A DNA stretch of 64,000 nucleotides from contig CALOGB020000009.1 of assembly GCA_942636505.2 (NCBI GenBank), forward strand, positions 186,001 to 250,000, read 5' to 3'. The notes below the pieces were generated by a model. It was not told where the DNA came from and made no database searches. It was given only the letters and a program-made list of their open reading frames with translations. The stretch comes from an uncultured bacterium (GTDB taxonomy: Bacteria; Pseudomonadota; Alphaproteobacteria; Sphingomonadales; Sphingomonadaceae). This document shows, in pieces, positions 19,772-27,094 of the stretch (positions within the stretch are counted from its first letter, which is position 1; each line of letters opens with the position of its first letter). Both the position numbers and the translations under genes were made by a program.

Positions 19772-19901
19772 AGGAATCATCCTTGGTCGCAGGCGCAGCC
19801 CCGACGGCGCGCGCCTGCGCCTTCCTGCGCCGCAGGTTCTCGCGCAGCGCAGCGGCCATGCGCTCGGTCTTCTCCGCCGCCTTTCGATCCCGATCATCCA
19901 T
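19764..19901 (-). CDS. Small basic 45-residue protein
   Basis: A 45-residue highly charged helical protein, Met-Asp-Asp-Arg-Asp-Arg-Lys..., with an Arg/Lys-rich centre (Leu-Arg-Glu-Asn-Leu-Arg-Arg-Arg-Lys-Ala-Gln-Ala-Arg) and an Asp-Asp-Ser-Ser-Ser end. Short proteins with an Ala-Leu-Arg-x-Asn-Leu-x-Arg-Arg-Lys-Ala-Gln-x-Arg core recur in alphaproteobacteria, from general memory, and their function is unknown to me. Its stop codon lies inside the last codons of the convergent aminopeptidase gene (8-base overlap). The tRNA-Thr gene starts 90 nt away on the other strand. Confidence 0.7.
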   Translation of the reverse strand: MDDRDRKAAEKTERMAAALRENLRRRKAQARAVGAAPATKDDSSS

Positions 19902-19990
19902 AAATACGCCCTACATTGTGGCGAGACGCCTTGACAATCATCCCGCCCTCGTCTCTTAGCCCCACTCCGCCGGCAGCGATGCCAGCGAGT

Positions 19991-20065
<75 letters not shown>

Positions 20066-20168
20066 TTTTCTTCCTGTATGTCACCGTGACGACCATTCCC
20101 TGCGGGGACACCGACCTTGGTCGGGGTCGGCAAAACTCGGGCGCTGGCGACGTGACGATCGCCTGATC

Positions 20169-21200
20169 TCAAGCTGCGGCGACCGGCACCGGTGCATCCC
20201 CGCGCAGCAGGTTCAGATGGCATAACTCTAGCCAGAAATCGTCGGGAATGACCTCGTGGTAGAGGTCGACGGTCTCGGCGACCCGCTGCGCGCTTCCAAG
20301 TCCGGGAATGACGCTCGCGACGCGTGGGTGGGCAAGGCAGAAGCGCAACGCCGCGGCGGGCAGGCGAACCGCATGCCGATCCGCGACCCCCTCGATCGCG
20401 CGGACTTTCGCAATCATGCCGTCGGGTGCGGCGGCATAGTCGTAATGGAGCGGACCGCCCGCCTTCGTGCCGGTCGCGAGTATGCCGCTGTTGTACGGCC
20501 CACCGATCACGATCGACGTTCCCGCTTCCGCGCACGCCGGGAACAGCGCGTCCAGCGCATCCTGCTCGAGCAACGTGTACCGCCCGGCCAGCAAAATCAC
20601 GTCGATCGGCATCTCGCGCATCACGTCCAGGCATATGGCGATCTCGTTGACGCCCACGCCAAAGCCCGAGATTAGCCCTTCCGTCCGCAAGCGATCGAGC
20701 GCCCGCAAACCGCCGCCGGCCGTCAGTTGTTCCCAATAATGCGCCGCAGCTTCGCCATGGGTCCGTTGGCCGATGTCGTGGACATAGAGCAGGTCGATCC
20801 GGGCAAGGCCCAGGCGCTGTAGGCTGTGGTCGTGGCTGCGCAGGATGCCGTCGTGGCTATAGTCATAGTGCATGCGGAACGGCATCGGCGATCGGAACCC
20901 GTCTCGCTCGCGGTCGTCACCGATGCTCGCGTCCGGCATCATCAACCGACCAACCTTGGTCGACACGGTGACGTCGCGCTGTTGTCGCAATCCGTCGCCG
21001 AGCCGTCGCTCGGACAGGCCGCGACCATAATGCGGCGCGGTATCGAAATAGCGCAGACCTGCCTCCAGTCCCGCGGCAATGGCGGCCTGTGCGTCGGCGT
21101 CGGATACCGGATCGTACAAATTACCGAGCGTTGCCGAACCAAACCCGAGTTCGGCCACGGACAGCCCGGTACCGCCGACGGGACGAGAAGCGATGCACAT
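20169..21200 (-). CDS. Aldo/keto reductase (sugar dehydrogenase-like)
   Basis: A 343-residue NAD(P)-dependent oxidoreductase of the aldo/keto reductase superfamily. It has Phe-Asp-Thr-Ala-Pro-His-Tyr-Gly (catalytic Asp and Tyr region), Ser-Thr-Lys-Val-Gly-Arg (catalytic Lys), and Leu-Leu-Tyr-Val-His-Asp (His). The start Arg-Pro-Val-Gly-Gly-Thr-Gly-Leu-x-Val and the Gly-Leu-Ser-Glu-Arg-Arg-Leu-Gly segment resemble the L-fucose/D-threo-aldose 1-dehydrogenase branch, which oxidises sugars. ATG 21200 is chosen; an upstream frame to 21509 overlaps the next gene and is not protein-like. It may form one unit with the Zn-dehydrogenase gene 71 nt upstream. Confidence 0.87.
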   Translation of the reverse strand: MCIASRPVGGTGLSVAELGFGSATLGNLYDPVSDADAQAAIAAGLEAGLRYFDTAPHYGRGLSERRLGDGLRQQRDVTVSTKVGRLMMPDASIGDDRERDGFRSPMPFRMHYDYSHDGILRSHDHSLQRLGLARIDLLYVHDIGQRTHGEAAAHYWEQLTAGGGLRALDRLRTEGLISGFGVGVNEIAICLDVMREMPIDVILLAGRYTLLEQDALDALFPACAEAGTSIVIGGPYNSGILATGTKAGGPLHYDYAAAPDGMIAKVRAIEGVADRHAVRLPAAALRFCLAHPRVASVIPGLGSAQRVAETVDLYHEVIPDDFWLELCHLNLLRGDAPVPVAAA

Positions 21201-21271
21201 GTTCGGGGAGATCGGCACTTCCTCTCGCGCTCCGGATCTATCGAAATCATGCCTCTCGCAGCATGGCCAGG

Positions 21272-22285
21272 CTAGATCGAGATGATCGCCTTCATCACGC
21301 TGTCCGCTTCGGCGATCAAGGCTGGAACGCGCCGTGGTGCGTCCTCCAGCGTCAACGCGTGCGTCTGCAGGACCGAAGTCGGGATCGACCCGTCGCGGAT
21401 GCTTGCGATGACGTGGTCGAAATCGCTCGACAGCGCGTTCCGGCTGGCGAGCAACGTCGTCTCGCGCTTGTGGAATTCCGGATCGGAAAAGACCAGATCG
21501 TCCTTGCACAGTCCGACCAGGACATAGGTGCCGCCGTGCGCCACGTGCATCAGGCCGCCGCGCATCGCGTGGATGTTGCCGGTGGCGTCGAACACGACAT
21601 CGAACATGTCGCCATCGGTCATTGCGCGGAGAGCCTCGGTCGCGCCGTCGTCGGCGACCACGATGGTCTCGAAACCCAGTTGGTCACGAACGAACGCCAG
21701 CCGGGTTGCTCGCGTATCGAGAAAAGTAACCGACGCGACGCCCATGATCCGGGCGAACAGAGCGGTGGCGACACCGATCGGGCCTGCCCCCGTGACCAAT
21801 ATCCGCGCATCGGGTGTGGGCTTGGCGCGCTGTACCGCATGCGCGCCGATCGCCAGGAACTCGACCATCGCTGCCTGGTCCAGCGACAATCCCTGCGCAT
21901 CGACGACCGATGCCTCGGGAACAGCGAGCCATTCGCACATGCCGCCATCGGTATGGACGCCGAGCACCGCGATGTTGACGCAGCAATTCGGTCGGTTGCG
22001 GCGGCAGGCGATGCAGTGACCGCAAGCCCCGTACGGATTGACCGTGACGATCTGTCCGGGCGTGAAGCGGGAGCCGGTCGGTGCTTCGACGACTTCGCCC
22101 GCCAGCTCGTGGCCGATCAGGCGCGGATAGGACAGATAAGGCTGCGTCCCGGCGTAGATGTGATAGTCCGTCCCGCAGAGCCCGGCACGGCGCATCCTGA
22201 TCAGGACGTCGCCCTCCCCGCGATGGGGCATCGGCCGGTCGGCGACGATGAGCGATCCCGGTGCGGCGCAAACCAGCGATTTCAT
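21272..22285 (-). CDS. Zinc-dependent alcohol dehydrogenase (MDR family)
   Basis: A 337-residue medium-chain dehydrogenase. Catalytic zinc residues are in Ala-Gly-Leu-Cys-Gly-Thr-Asp-Tyr-His and Gly-His-Glu-Leu-Ala-Gly. The structural zinc cluster is Cys-Gly-His-Cys-x2-Cys-x6-Cys-Cys, and the nucleotide motif is Thr-Gly-Ala-Gly-Pro-Ile-Gly. It resembles polyol and sugar-acid dehydrogenases (L-galactonate/L-gulonate type), but the substrate is not settled. Same strand as, and between, the aldo/keto reductase and Gfo/Idh/MocA genes, which points to a catabolic operon for a carbohydrate. Confidence 0.88.
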   Translation of the reverse strand: MKSLVCAAPGSLIVADRPMPHRGEGDVLIRMRRAGLCGTDYHIYAGTQPYLSYPRLIGHELAGEVVEAPTGSRFTPGQIVTVNPYGACGHCIACRRNRPNCCVNIAVLGVHTDGGMCEWLAVPEASVVDAQGLSLDQAAMVEFLAIGAHAVQRAKPTPDARILVTGAGPIGVATALFARIMGVASVTFLDTRATRLAFVRDQLGFETIVVADDGATEALRAMTDGDMFDVVFDATGNIHAMRGGLMHVAHGGTYVLVGLCKDDLVFSDPEFHKRETTLLASRNALSSDFDHVIASIRDGSIPTSVLQTHALTLEDAPRRVPALIAEADSVMKAIISI

Positions 22286-22327
22286 GACGGTCTTCCTCGG
22301 CGTGGCGATGGTCTGTCGGAGTAGATC

Positions 22328-23416
22328 CTATAGCCCCAGTTCGGCCATCGGCACGACCCGGTGTTCGCGGGCGCTGATCTCGGCGGCCGTGCCGATCGCG
22401 ACGGCGCGCAGGCCGTCCTCCGCGGTGACCTGAACTGGCCCCTCACCGCGGACCGTGGCGGCGAACGCGGCATGCTGGTAATAGGTCGCGCCTTCGTGCG
22501 AGCCGGCGGCCTTGGCGGCGGGGTCGACGGCGACGTGGGCACGCTCGACCTGCTTCGCGTTCAGGAAGCCGACGCGGGGGGAGTAGACCAGTTCGCCTGC
22601 GGGGATCAGTACGTCGAGGCGGGCGGCGTCGCCGGTGGCGGACATTTCCTCCTGGTTCTCGGCACCGTCGGCGAACATGCTGAGGTCGAGCATTGCGCGC
22701 ACGCCGTTGGCGAAGTCGACGGTCGTGAAACTGTTGTCGATGATGTCGGGCCGCTGGCCGTCATAGCGTTCGTCGAGATGGTTCACGTCCATCGCGCCCG
22801 AGCAGTACACTCGCACCGCTTCGGAGCCGACGATCAGCCGCATCAGGTCGAAGAAGTGGCAGCATTTCTCGACCATCGTGCCGCCGGTGTTGGCCGAAAA
22901 GCGGTTCCAGTCACCGACCTTGGGCAGGAACGGGAAGCGGTGTTCGCGGATCGAGAGCATCTGGAGCCGGCCGACGCGGCCTGCGCGCACCTGATCGATG
23001 AACGCGGCGGCGGGGGGCATGAAGCGGTATTCCATGCCGGTCCAGAACGGCTTTGCATGGGCGGCGGCGCGCTCGACGATCCAGCGGGCGTCCTCGATCG
23101 TCGTCGCCAACGGCTTTTCGCAGAGGATCGCGGCGTCCATGTCGAACAACCGCTCGAGCACGTCGCGGTGCGTGTTGTTGGGCGAGGCGATGACGATCGC
23201 GTCGACGTCAGCACCCTTGGCGAACGCCTCGACCGAGTCGAACCGCGCGACATTGGCGGCACGGTCACCGAGCACATCTGTCGCCCAATCGATCGAGGTC
23301 GCGACCGGATCGGCGATCGCGACGATCTCGGCGCCCGGCAGGATCGCGAGGTTCCGGATGTGTTCGACGCCCATCATGCCCGTTCCGACGACGCCGTATC
23401 TGATCGTGGCTACCAA
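22328..23416 (-). CDS. Gfo/Idh/MocA family oxidoreductase
   Basis: A 362-residue NAD(P)-dependent sugar or cyclitol dehydrogenase. The Rossmann motif Gly-Val-Val-Gly-Thr-Gly-Met-Met-Gly is at the N-terminus, the family signature Cys-Glu-Lys-Pro-Leu-Ala follows, and His-Phe-Phe-Asp-Leu-Met-Arg lies in the substrate domain. The start is placed at TTG 23416 (GGGAATG ahead of it), because upstream codons run into the divergent aldo/keto reductase gene. It is 43 nt upstream of the Zn-dehydrogenase gene on the same strand and divergent from the next gene, with a spacer of only about 30 nt. Confidence 0.87.
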   Translation of the reverse strand: MVATIRYGVVGTGMMGVEHIRNLAILPGAEIVAIADPVATSIDWATDVLGDRAANVARFDSVEAFAKGADVDAIVIASPNNTHRDVLERLFDMDAAILCEKPLATTIEDARWIVERAAAHAKPFWTGMEYRFMPPAAAFIDQVRAGRVGRLQMLSIREHRFPFLPKVGDWNRFSANTGGTMVEKCCHFFDLMRLIVGSEAVRVYCSGAMDVNHLDERYDGQRPDIIDNSFTTVDFANGVRAMLDLSMFADGAENQEEMSATGDAARLDVLIPAGELVYSPRVGFLNAKQVERAHVAVDPAAKAAGSHEGATYYQHAAFAATVRGEGPVQVTAEDGLRAVAIGTAAEISAREHRVVPMAELGL

Positions 23417-23446
23417 GCTGTCATTCCCTATGCCATGGCCGCCTGC

Positions 23447-24340
23447 ATGACGACGATCCGCCTTTCCAACGACCTCCGCCCGCTCGGCAAGAGCGAAATC
23501 CTTGTTTCGCCGATAGCCTGGGGCATGTGGCGGTTGGCCGGAGAGGTCGCCCCGGTCCACGCCATGATCGAGGCGGCCTTGGGGGCCGGGATCAACTTCT
23601 TCGACACCGCCGACATCTATGGCTGCGACGTGCCCGCCGGGTTCGGCTCGGCGGAGGAATTGCTCGGGCGTGCGCTGGCCGAAGACCGGTCATTACGTGC
23701 AAAAATGGTGATCGCGACCAAGGCGGGCATCCGTCCCGGCATCCCGTATAATTCGAGCGCCACGTATCTTGCCGATGCGCTCGACGCGTCGCTGACACGG
23801 ATCGGCGTCGAGCAGGTCGACCTGTACCAGATCCACCGTCGCGACTTCCTCACGCATCCGCACGAGGTCGCCGAGACGCTGACGCGGATGGTCGAGGCGG
23901 GCAAGATCCGCAGCATCGGCGTGTCGAACTACAGCGTGGACGAGTTCGACGCGTTGCAGGCTTTCCTTGGCCAGCCGATCGTCAGTACGCAGCCCGAATT
24001 CTCACCGCTACGAACCGCGCCGCTGTTCGACGGGACGCTCGATCACGCGATGCGGCGCGACGTCGCAGTGATGGCGTGGTCGCCGCTCGGGGGCGGACGC
24101 CTCGCGCAGGGCGATCATCCGGCAGCCAGGCTGCTCGCCGAGCATGGCGCGCGCTACGACGTCGATGCGGCGACCGCGACGCTGGCGTGGATCATGGCGC
24201 ATCCGGCGCGGATCATTCCGATCGTCGGGTCGCAGAATCCGGCGCGGATTGCGGCTTCGGCAGACGCGTACAAGGTCGAGTGGACGCGGGCTGAATGGTA
24301 TGCAGTGCTGCAGGCCGGGATGGGTGAGAATCTCCCATGA
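23447..24340 (+). CDS. Aldo/keto reductase coupled to a flavin monooxygenase gene
   Basis: A 297-residue aldo/keto reductase resembling the YdhF branch: Phe-Phe-Asp-Thr-Ala-Asp-Ile-Tyr-Gly, Ile-Ala-Thr-Lys-Ala-Gly, Leu-Tyr-Gln-Ile-His-Arg-Arg and Gly-Val-Ser-Asn-Tyr motifs are all present. The start is ATG 23447 (an ATG at 23435 would add four residues). Its stop overlaps the next gene's start as ATGA, so reductase and monooxygenase are made together. In the known sulfoquinovose monooxygenase pathway an aldo/keto reductase acts on the product of an SsuD-like enzyme; a similar role here is inference. Confidence 0.86.
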   Translation: MTTIRLSNDLRPLGKSEILVSPIAWGMWRLAGEVAPVHAMIEAALGAGINFFDTADIYGCDVPAGFGSAEELLGRALAEDRSLRAKMVIATKAGIRPGIPYNSSATYLADALDASLTRIGVEQVDLYQIHRRDFLTHPHEVAETLTRMVEAGKIRSIGVSNYSVDEFDALQAFLGQPIVSTQPEFSPLRTAPLFDGTLDHAMRRDVAVMAWSPLGGGRLAQGDHPAARLLAEHGARYDVDAATATLAWIMAHPARIIPIVGSQNPARIAASADAYKVEWTRAEWYAVLQAGMGENLP

Positions 24341-25404
24341 GCGACCTGCCCCCCTGCGAGATCAGCTGGTTCTCAGCGCTGTGCGACGACGATTACGAGT
24401 TTCTCGGCGTACCCGACGCGGCATTGAAATCGAGTTGGGAGCATTGCCGCGACATCGTGATGCAGGCCGAGACAGCCGGCTACGACAATATTCTGCTGCC
24501 GTCGGGCTATGCGCTGGGGATCGACACGACCGCGTTCGCGGCGGGGATCGCGCCGATGCTCAAGCGCCTGCGGTTGCTGATGGCGGTGCGGATCGGTGAG
24601 AGCTGGCCGCCGCAACTCGCCAGGCAAATCGCGACGATCGACCGGATGCTCGGCGGGCGGCTGGCGATCAACATCATCTCGAGCGACCTGCCGGGCGAGA
24701 AGCTGGAGAGCGCGCCGCGGTATGCGCGGACGGTCGAGGCAATGCACATCCTGCGGACGTTGCTCGACGGCAAGCCGCTCGATCATGACGGCGAGTTCTG
24801 GAAGCTGAAGGTCGACCCGCCGCGCGTGACGACGGTGTCGGGGACGTGTCCGGCGCTGTATTTCGGGGGGCTTTCGGAGGCGGCGCGTGATGCGGCGGCG
24901 ACCAATGCCGACGTGTATCTGATGTGGCCGGATACGATGGACGCGGTGCGGACGATCGTCGCGGATCTGCGATCGCGGGCGGCAAAGCACGGCCGCACGC
25001 TGAAGTTCGGCTACCGCGTCCACGTCGTGGTCCGTGAGACCGAGGCCGAAGCACGCGCCGCCGCCGACCGGCTACTCTCGAAGCTCGACGATGCCGAGGG
25101 TCGCGCGATCCGGGAGCGGTCGCTGGATTCGCAGTCGGCGGGCGTGCGGCGTCAGGCCGAGCTACGCGAAGGATCGGACGACGGCTATGCGGAGGCGAAC
25201 CTGTGGACGGGCATCGGGCGGGCTCGGTCTGGATGCGGGGCGGCGATCGTCGGCGATCCGGATCAGGTACTGGCTAAGCTGAATGCTTACCGGGCGGAGG
25301 GGATCGATGCGTTTATTCTCTCCGGGTATCCGCATGCGGCGGAGGCCGATCTGTTTGCGCGGCATGTGCTGCCGCGGATCGAGCATGGGCGGCTGGTGAT
25401 CTGA
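24337..25404 (+). CDS. LLM-class flavin-dependent monooxygenase, alkanesulfonate monooxygenase (SsuD) family
   Basis: A 355-residue TIM-barrel luciferase-like monooxygenase that uses FMNH2 from a separate reductase. Similarity to SsuD is clear in Phe-Gly-Tyr-Arg-Val-His-Val-Val-Val-Arg-Glu, Asn-Leu-Trp-x-Gly-Ile-Gly, Gly-Ile-Asp-x-Phe-x-Leu-Ser-Gly-Tyr-Pro-His and Leu-Tyr-Phe-Gly-Gly. The position of the SsuD active-site cysteine segment (Pro-Thr-Gly-Arg-Ser-Cys in E. coli) reads Pro-Ser-Gly-Tyr-Ala-Leu here, so the substrate may differ from simple alkanesulfonates. Known relatives cleave C-S bonds of alkanesulfonates or sulfoquinovose. No flavin reductase gene is in the window. Confidence 0.86.
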   Translation: MSDLPPCEISWFSALCDDDYEFLGVPDAALKSSWEHCRDIVMQAETAGYDNILLPSGYALGIDTTAFAAGIAPMLKRLRLLMAVRIGESWPPQLARQIATIDRMLGGRLAINIISSDLPGEKLESAPRYARTVEAMHILRTLLDGKPLDHDGEFWKLKVDPPRVTTVSGTCPALYFGGLSEAARDAAATNADVYLMWPDTMDAVRTIVADLRSRAAKHGRTLKFGYRVHVVVRETEAEARAAADRLLSKLDDAEGRAIRERSLDSQSAGVRRQAELREGSDDGYAEANLWTGIGRARSGCGAAIVGDPDQVLAKLNAYRAEGIDAFILSGYPHAAEADLFARHVLPRIEHGRLVI

Positions 25405-25429
25405 GCAACTCGATCTCTCCAACAATCGA

Positions 25430-25533
25430 CCACCCCGGCGAAGGCCGGGGCCCAATTGGGGGACGGTAGTAACGTAGGGCGGTCCGTCATTACTGCAGAC
25501 TTTCCAATTGGGCCCCGGCCTTCGCCGGGGTGG
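25430..25533. repeat. Family B palindromic repeat, reverse orientation
   Basis: The conserved core end (GGAAAGT.TGCAGTAATG) reads on the minus strand, so this copy is inverted relative to those at 9955 and 17576. Both arms carry the GAAGG/CCTTC version. Confidence 0.88.
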
Positions 25534-25570
25534 TGTTGGGTTGGCGATGCCCCTTCCCCCTCCCCCTTCT

Positions 25571-25625
25571 TGTTCTCCCGCGAAGGCGGGAGTCCAGTCT
25601 GGATCCCCGCCTTCGCGGGGAAACA
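25571..25625. repeat. Family A palindromic repeat paired with the B element
   Basis: 55 bp, 37 nt from the B element. The left mini-hairpin is CTCCCGCGAAGGCGGGAG and the right TCCCCGCCTTCGCGGGGA, another case of matched changes within each mini-hairpin. Confidence 0.88.
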
Positions 25626-25760
25626 AGCTTTCTCGCTCAAGTGGGATAACCGCCGAACAGATCCGAGGAGTGAGCTGAGCGCCCCCCTGCAACCAAATAA
25701 CCGGGTCGGCGAAGAGAAACTGGCTAGCCACCGCGCGCCTCTCGTCCATGCTAGGCGCGT

Positions 25761-27008
25761 ATGACCAAGCCTACCAAGATCGTCGCGCAACTCAGCGCTC
25801 GCGCCCGCGCGCTACTGTTCGCGCTGGTCGTCACCGCCGGTATCCTTAACCTCGTCGACCGGCAGATCATCTCCGTCCTGAAGCCGATCATTGCCACCGA
25901 TCTCGGCTGGAGCGATGACGATTACGGGACGCTCGCCGCGTGGTTCCAGGGCGGCGCGGCGTTCGCCTTCCTGTTCACCGGGTGGATCGTCGACAAGCTC
26001 GGCGTCAAATGGGCGAACCCGATCGGCGTCGCGGCGTGGAGCATCGCGGCGATGGCGCATGGCTGGGCGCGGTCGATGACCGAGTTCGTGATGATCCGCG
26101 TCAGCCTCGGCGCGACCGAGGCGATGGGGACGCCGACCGGGATCAAGACGATCGCGTCGGTGCTGCCCAAGAACTGGCGATCGAGCGGGTTCGGCGCGAC
26201 CAACGCCGCCAACAGCATCGGCGCGATCCTGGCGCCGCTCGCGATCCCCGGCGTCGCGCTGCTGGTCGGGTGGCGCGGGACATTCGTCGCTGCGGGCGCG
26301 CTCGGCCTCGTCTGGGCCGCGGTATGGCTGATCGCGACGCGCCGCGTGACCTTCTCCCCGCCAAGTCCGGTCGAGGCAGACGCCGCGCCTCCGACCGACT
26401 ACGGACCGATCCTCCGCAACCGCCAGACCTGGGTGGTCGCCGGCGCGAAAATCCTGTCGGACGCGACGTGGTGGCTGTTGCTGTTCTGGCTGCCCGACTT
26501 CTTCCATCGGCAATATGGGCTGACCGGCGTCGCGCTTGGCGTGCCGCTCGCCATTGCCTATGGCGGCGCGGCGGTCGGGTCGTTGCTCGGCGGCGGCGTT
26601 TCGACGCGGTTGCTGAGTCTTGGCTACAGCGTCAATGCGGTGCGCAAAGGCATCTTGCTGGTCGCCGCGCTGTGCGTGCTGCCGATCCCGCTGGTGCTCT
26701 ACGCAGGCAATTACGCGATCACGATCGGGCTCATGGCACTGACGCTCGCCGCACATCAGGCATTCTCGACCAATCTCTTCGCGCTGATCGCCGATGTCGT
26801 GCCACAGGACAAACTTGGCCGCGTGACGGCGTTCGGATCGTTCAGCGGCAATGTCGGCGGCATGGTCATCGCCAAGGTCGCGGGGCTCGTGCTTACCGCA
26901 GGCCTCGGCTATCTCCCGCTGTTCCTGTTCGCGAGCGTCTCGTACCTGCTCGCGGTCGGCTGGATTCAGCTGCTGCTGCCGGTGCTGCGGCCAGTCGAGC
27001 CGCGCTAA
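25761..27008 (+). CDS. MFS transporter, anion:cation symporter-like
   Basis: A 415-residue inner-membrane protein with about 12 helices and major facilitator features. Asn-Leu-Val-Asp-Arg-Gln-Ile-Ile-Ser in helix 1 and Gly-Trp-Ser-Asp-Asp-Asp-Tyr-Gly in the first loop resemble the hexuronate/ACS branch (ExuT-like), which imports sugar acids and other organic anions. The position between an SsuD-like monooxygenase and a TonB receptor suggests it moves the substrate of this block across the inner membrane. The start at ATG 25761 fits. Confidence 0.87.
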   Translation: MTKPTKIVAQLSARARALLFALVVTAGILNLVDRQIISVLKPIIATDLGWSDDDYGTLAAWFQGGAAFAFLFTGWIVDKLGVKWANPIGVAAWSIAAMAHGWARSMTEFVMIRVSLGATEAMGTPTGIKTIASVLPKNWRSSGFGATNAANSIGAILAPLAIPGVALLVGWRGTFVAAGALGLVWAAVWLIATRRVTFSPPSPVEADAAPPTDYGPILRNRQTWVVAGAKILSDATWWLLLFWLPDFFHRQYGLTGVALGVPLAIAYGGAAVGSLLGGGVSTRLLSLGYSVNAVRKGILLVAALCVLPIPLVLYAGNYAITIGLMALTLAAHQAFSTNLFALIADVVPQDKLGRVTAFGSFSGNVGGMVIAKVAGLVLTAGLGYLPLFLFASVSYLLAVGWIQLLLPVLRPVEPR

Positions 27009-27033
27009 AGCTGACACGACGCGGCGCAATGCC

Positions 27034-27072
27034 GTTCTTTATACCCATCGTTAGAATGGGAATTAAAAGACG
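27034..27072. promoter_or_regulatory. Inverted repeat (operator candidate) ahead of the TonB receptor gene
   Basis: CCCAT-N7-ATGGG (27044-27060) lies within a longer imperfect palindrome whose outer parts TCTTT and AAAGA also pair. A possible sigma-70-like promoter, TTAGAA (27051-27056) and TATCAT (27074-27079) with a 17-bp spacer, overlaps it. A repressor bound here would block that promoter. The predicted start would lie within a few bases of the GGGAGGGA ribosome binding site, so the promoter call is weak; the palindrome itself is clear. Confidence 0.35.
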
Positions 27073-27094
27073 CTATCATTTCGGGAGGGAAACC

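Larger units (their letters stand above)
25405..25760. other. 356-bp spacer before the MFS gene, holding a B-A repeat pair
   Basis: No gene is visible. The spacer contains a B repeat in reverse orientation (25430-25533) and an A repeat also reversed (25571-25625). The last 130 bases before the MFS gene are unique sequence and probably hold its promoter. Confidence 0.7.
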
